Assembly (NCBI RefSeq): GCF_030412965.1
Contig: NZ_JAUHJQ010000013.1
Coordinates: 1 to 64,000, forward strand
Direction: 5' to 3'
Origin: Nocardioides oceani
GTDB lineage: Bacteria > Actinomycetota > Actinomycetes > Propionibacteriales > Nocardioidaceae
Length of the DNA: 64,000 nucleotides
Shown here: positions 62,787 through 64,000 of the stretch, one piece after another
Layout: each line of letters begins with the position of its first letter
How positions within the stretch are numbered: the first letter of the stretch is position 1
Made by a program: the position numbers and the translations under genes
The notes under the pieces: model-generated
What the model was told of the DNA's origin: nothing
Database searches by the model: none
The model's input: only the letters and a program-made list of their open reading frames with translations

Positions 62787-64000
62787 TCCGCACCCATGAC
62801 GCCGGCGCCCTCCGCGCCGAGCACGTCGGCCAGACCGTCACCCTCGCCGGGTGGGTGGCCAACCGACGCGATCACGGGGGCGTCGCCTTCATCGACCTCC
62901 GCGAGGCCAGCGGCGTCGTCCAGGTGGTCATCCGCGACGAGGAGGTCGCGCACCAGCTGCGCGCCGAGTACTGCCTGAAGGTCACCGGCGAGGTGACCGC
63001 GCGCAAGGAGGGCAACGAGAACCCCAACCTCGCGACCGGCGCGATCGAGGTCGTCGCCAGCGCGGTCGAGGTGCTCTCCAGCGCCGCCCCGCTGCCGTTC
63101 CCGATCAGCGACCACGTGGAGGTGGGGGAGGAGGTGCGCCTCAAGCACCGCTACCTCGACCTGCGCCGCTCCGGGCCCGCCGCCGCGATCCGCCTGCGCA
63201 GCAAGGTCAACAAGGCCGCGCGCGACGTGCTGGACCGTCACGACTTCGTCGAGGTCGAGACCCCGACCCTGACCCGCAGCACGCCCGAGGGCGCTCGCGA
63301 CTTCCTGGTGCCCGCCCGCCTGCACCCCGGCAGCTGGTACGCCCTCCCGCAGAGCCCGCAGCTGTTCAAGCAGCTGCTCATGGTCGGCGGCATGGAGCGC
63401 TACTACCAGATCGCCCGCTGCTACCGCGACGAGGACTTCCGCGCCGACCGGCAGCCGGAGTTCACCCAGCTCGACATCGAGATGTCCTTCGTCGAGCAGG
63501 AGGACGTCATCGCGCTGATGGAGGACGTCCTCGCCGAGATGTGGAAGCTCATCGACGTCGAGATCCCGCGCCCGATCCCGCGGATGACCTACGCCGAGGC
63601 GATGGCCAAGTACGGCTCGGACAAGCCCGACCTGCGGATGGGCAACGAGCTCGTCGAGTGCACCGGCTACTTCCAGGACACCCCGTTCCGCGTCTTCCAG
63701 GCGGAGTACGTCGGCGCCGTGGTCATGCCGGGCGGCGCGAGCCAGCCCCGCAAGCAGCTCGACGCCTGGCAGGAGTGGGCCAAGCAGCGCGGCGCCCGCG
63801 GCCTGGCGTACGTGCTCGTCCAGGAGGACGGCACGCTGGGCGGCCCGGTCGCCAAGAACATCACCGACGAGGAGAAGGCCGGCCTGGCCGCGCACGTCGG
63901 CGCCCAGCCGGGCGACTGCATCTTCTTCGCCGCCGGCGCCACCAAGTCCAGCCGCGCCCTCCTCGGTGCGGCACGCCTCGAGATCGGCCGGCGCTGCGGA
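62783..64000 (+). CDS. aspS: Aspartate-tRNA ligase, 5' part (406 codons, runs off window)
   Basis: Class II synthetase: OB anticodon domain with LAGWVANRRDHGGVAFIDLR, then LKHRYLDLRRSGPAAAIRLR (motif 1 area), TPEGARDFLVPARLHPGSWY, ALPQSPQLFKQLLMVGG and motif 2 RYYQIARCYRDEDFRADRQP. The bacterial insertion domain follows; the rest is beyond 64000. His in RRDHGG instead of Leu is the hallmark of non-discriminating AspRS, implying tRNA-Asn is also charged with Asp and amidated. GTG 62783 overlaps the hisS TGA. Confidence 0.96.
   Translation, partial: MIRTHDAGALRAEHVGQTVTLAGWVANRRDHGGVAFIDLREASGVVQVVIRDEEVAHQLRAEYCLKVTGEVTARKEGNENPNLATGAIEVVASAVEVLSSAAPLPFPISDHVEVGEEVRLKHRYLDLRRSGPAAAIRLRSKVNKAARDVLDRHDFVEVETPTLTRSTPEGARDFLVPARLHPGSWYALPQSPQLFKQLLMVGGMERYYQIARCYRDEDFRADRQPEFTQLDIEMSFVEQEDVIALMEDVLAEMWKLIDVEIPRPIPRMTYAEAMAKYGSDKPDLRMGNELVECTGYFQDTPFRVFQAEYVGAVVMPGGASQPRKQLDAWQEWAKQRGARGLAYVLVQEDGTLGGPVAKNITDEEKAGLAAHVGAQPGDCIFFAAGATKSSRALLGAARLEIGRRCG

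Overview
This is a window of a very GC-rich actinobacterial chromosome. Gene content and order (thrS, HIT, pgsA, pdxST, yebC, ruvCAB, yajC-secDF, apt, relA, hisS, aspS), many leaderless GTG/ATG starts with a TAnnnT box 7-8 nt upstream, and copies of an interspersed palindromic repeat that I associate with Nocardioides point to Nocardioidaceae. I rank Nocardioides as likely, but this is inference from recalled family features, not a database result.

Region by region. 1-2.3 kb: assimilatory sulfate operon on the minus strand (sulfite reductase, zinc-ribbon protein, CysH), preceded by a short cysteine-containing leader peptide. 2.4-9.2 kb: glyA, a dicarboxylate/cation symporter, aidB divergent from a YihY-type membrane protein across a symmetric shared -10, and a K+ channel. 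9.2-11.9 kb: small proteins, a LexA (SOS) box, a hairpin-rich gene-poor stretch and a decayed DUF222/HNH endonuclease. 11.8-20.2 kb: a cyclic-nucleotide-themed cluster made of two MFS transporters fused to cNMP-binding domains, a class III cyclase fused to a STAND-type ATPase, a Crp/Fnr regulator, a small subtilase, a GAF protein and a repeat-motif peptide. Three of its promoters carry the same TGTCG-N6-CGAC-type operator about 41 bp upstream of the predicted start of transcription.

20.2-34.1 kb: a DevR/DosR-like hypoxia or redox island. It holds devR, a haem-type devS, a universal stress protein, two PPOX flavoproteins, an Acg-like nitroreductase, a deazaflavin nitroreductase-like gene and cytochrome bd oxidase (cydA, cydB, fused cydDC). 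Tandem GGGAC-N4-GTCCC boxes sit at near-identical distances (about -43 and -65) from seven predicted starts. An OhrR-like repressor and an ECF sigma factor lie inside the island.

34.1-38.5 kb: four tRNAs (Gly, Cys, Val on the minus strand; Val on the plus strand), a class IV aminotransferase, and a four-gene overlapping cassette resembling type VII secretion-associated proteins. 38.6-64 kb: conserved housekeeping genes on the plus strand, interrupted by an AurF-like diiron oxygenase/FprB/TetR insertion, a perfect 26-bp intergenic palindrome, and a 430-bp array of palindromic repeats downstream of relA. No CRISPR array, integrase, rRNA or complete insertion sequence was seen.
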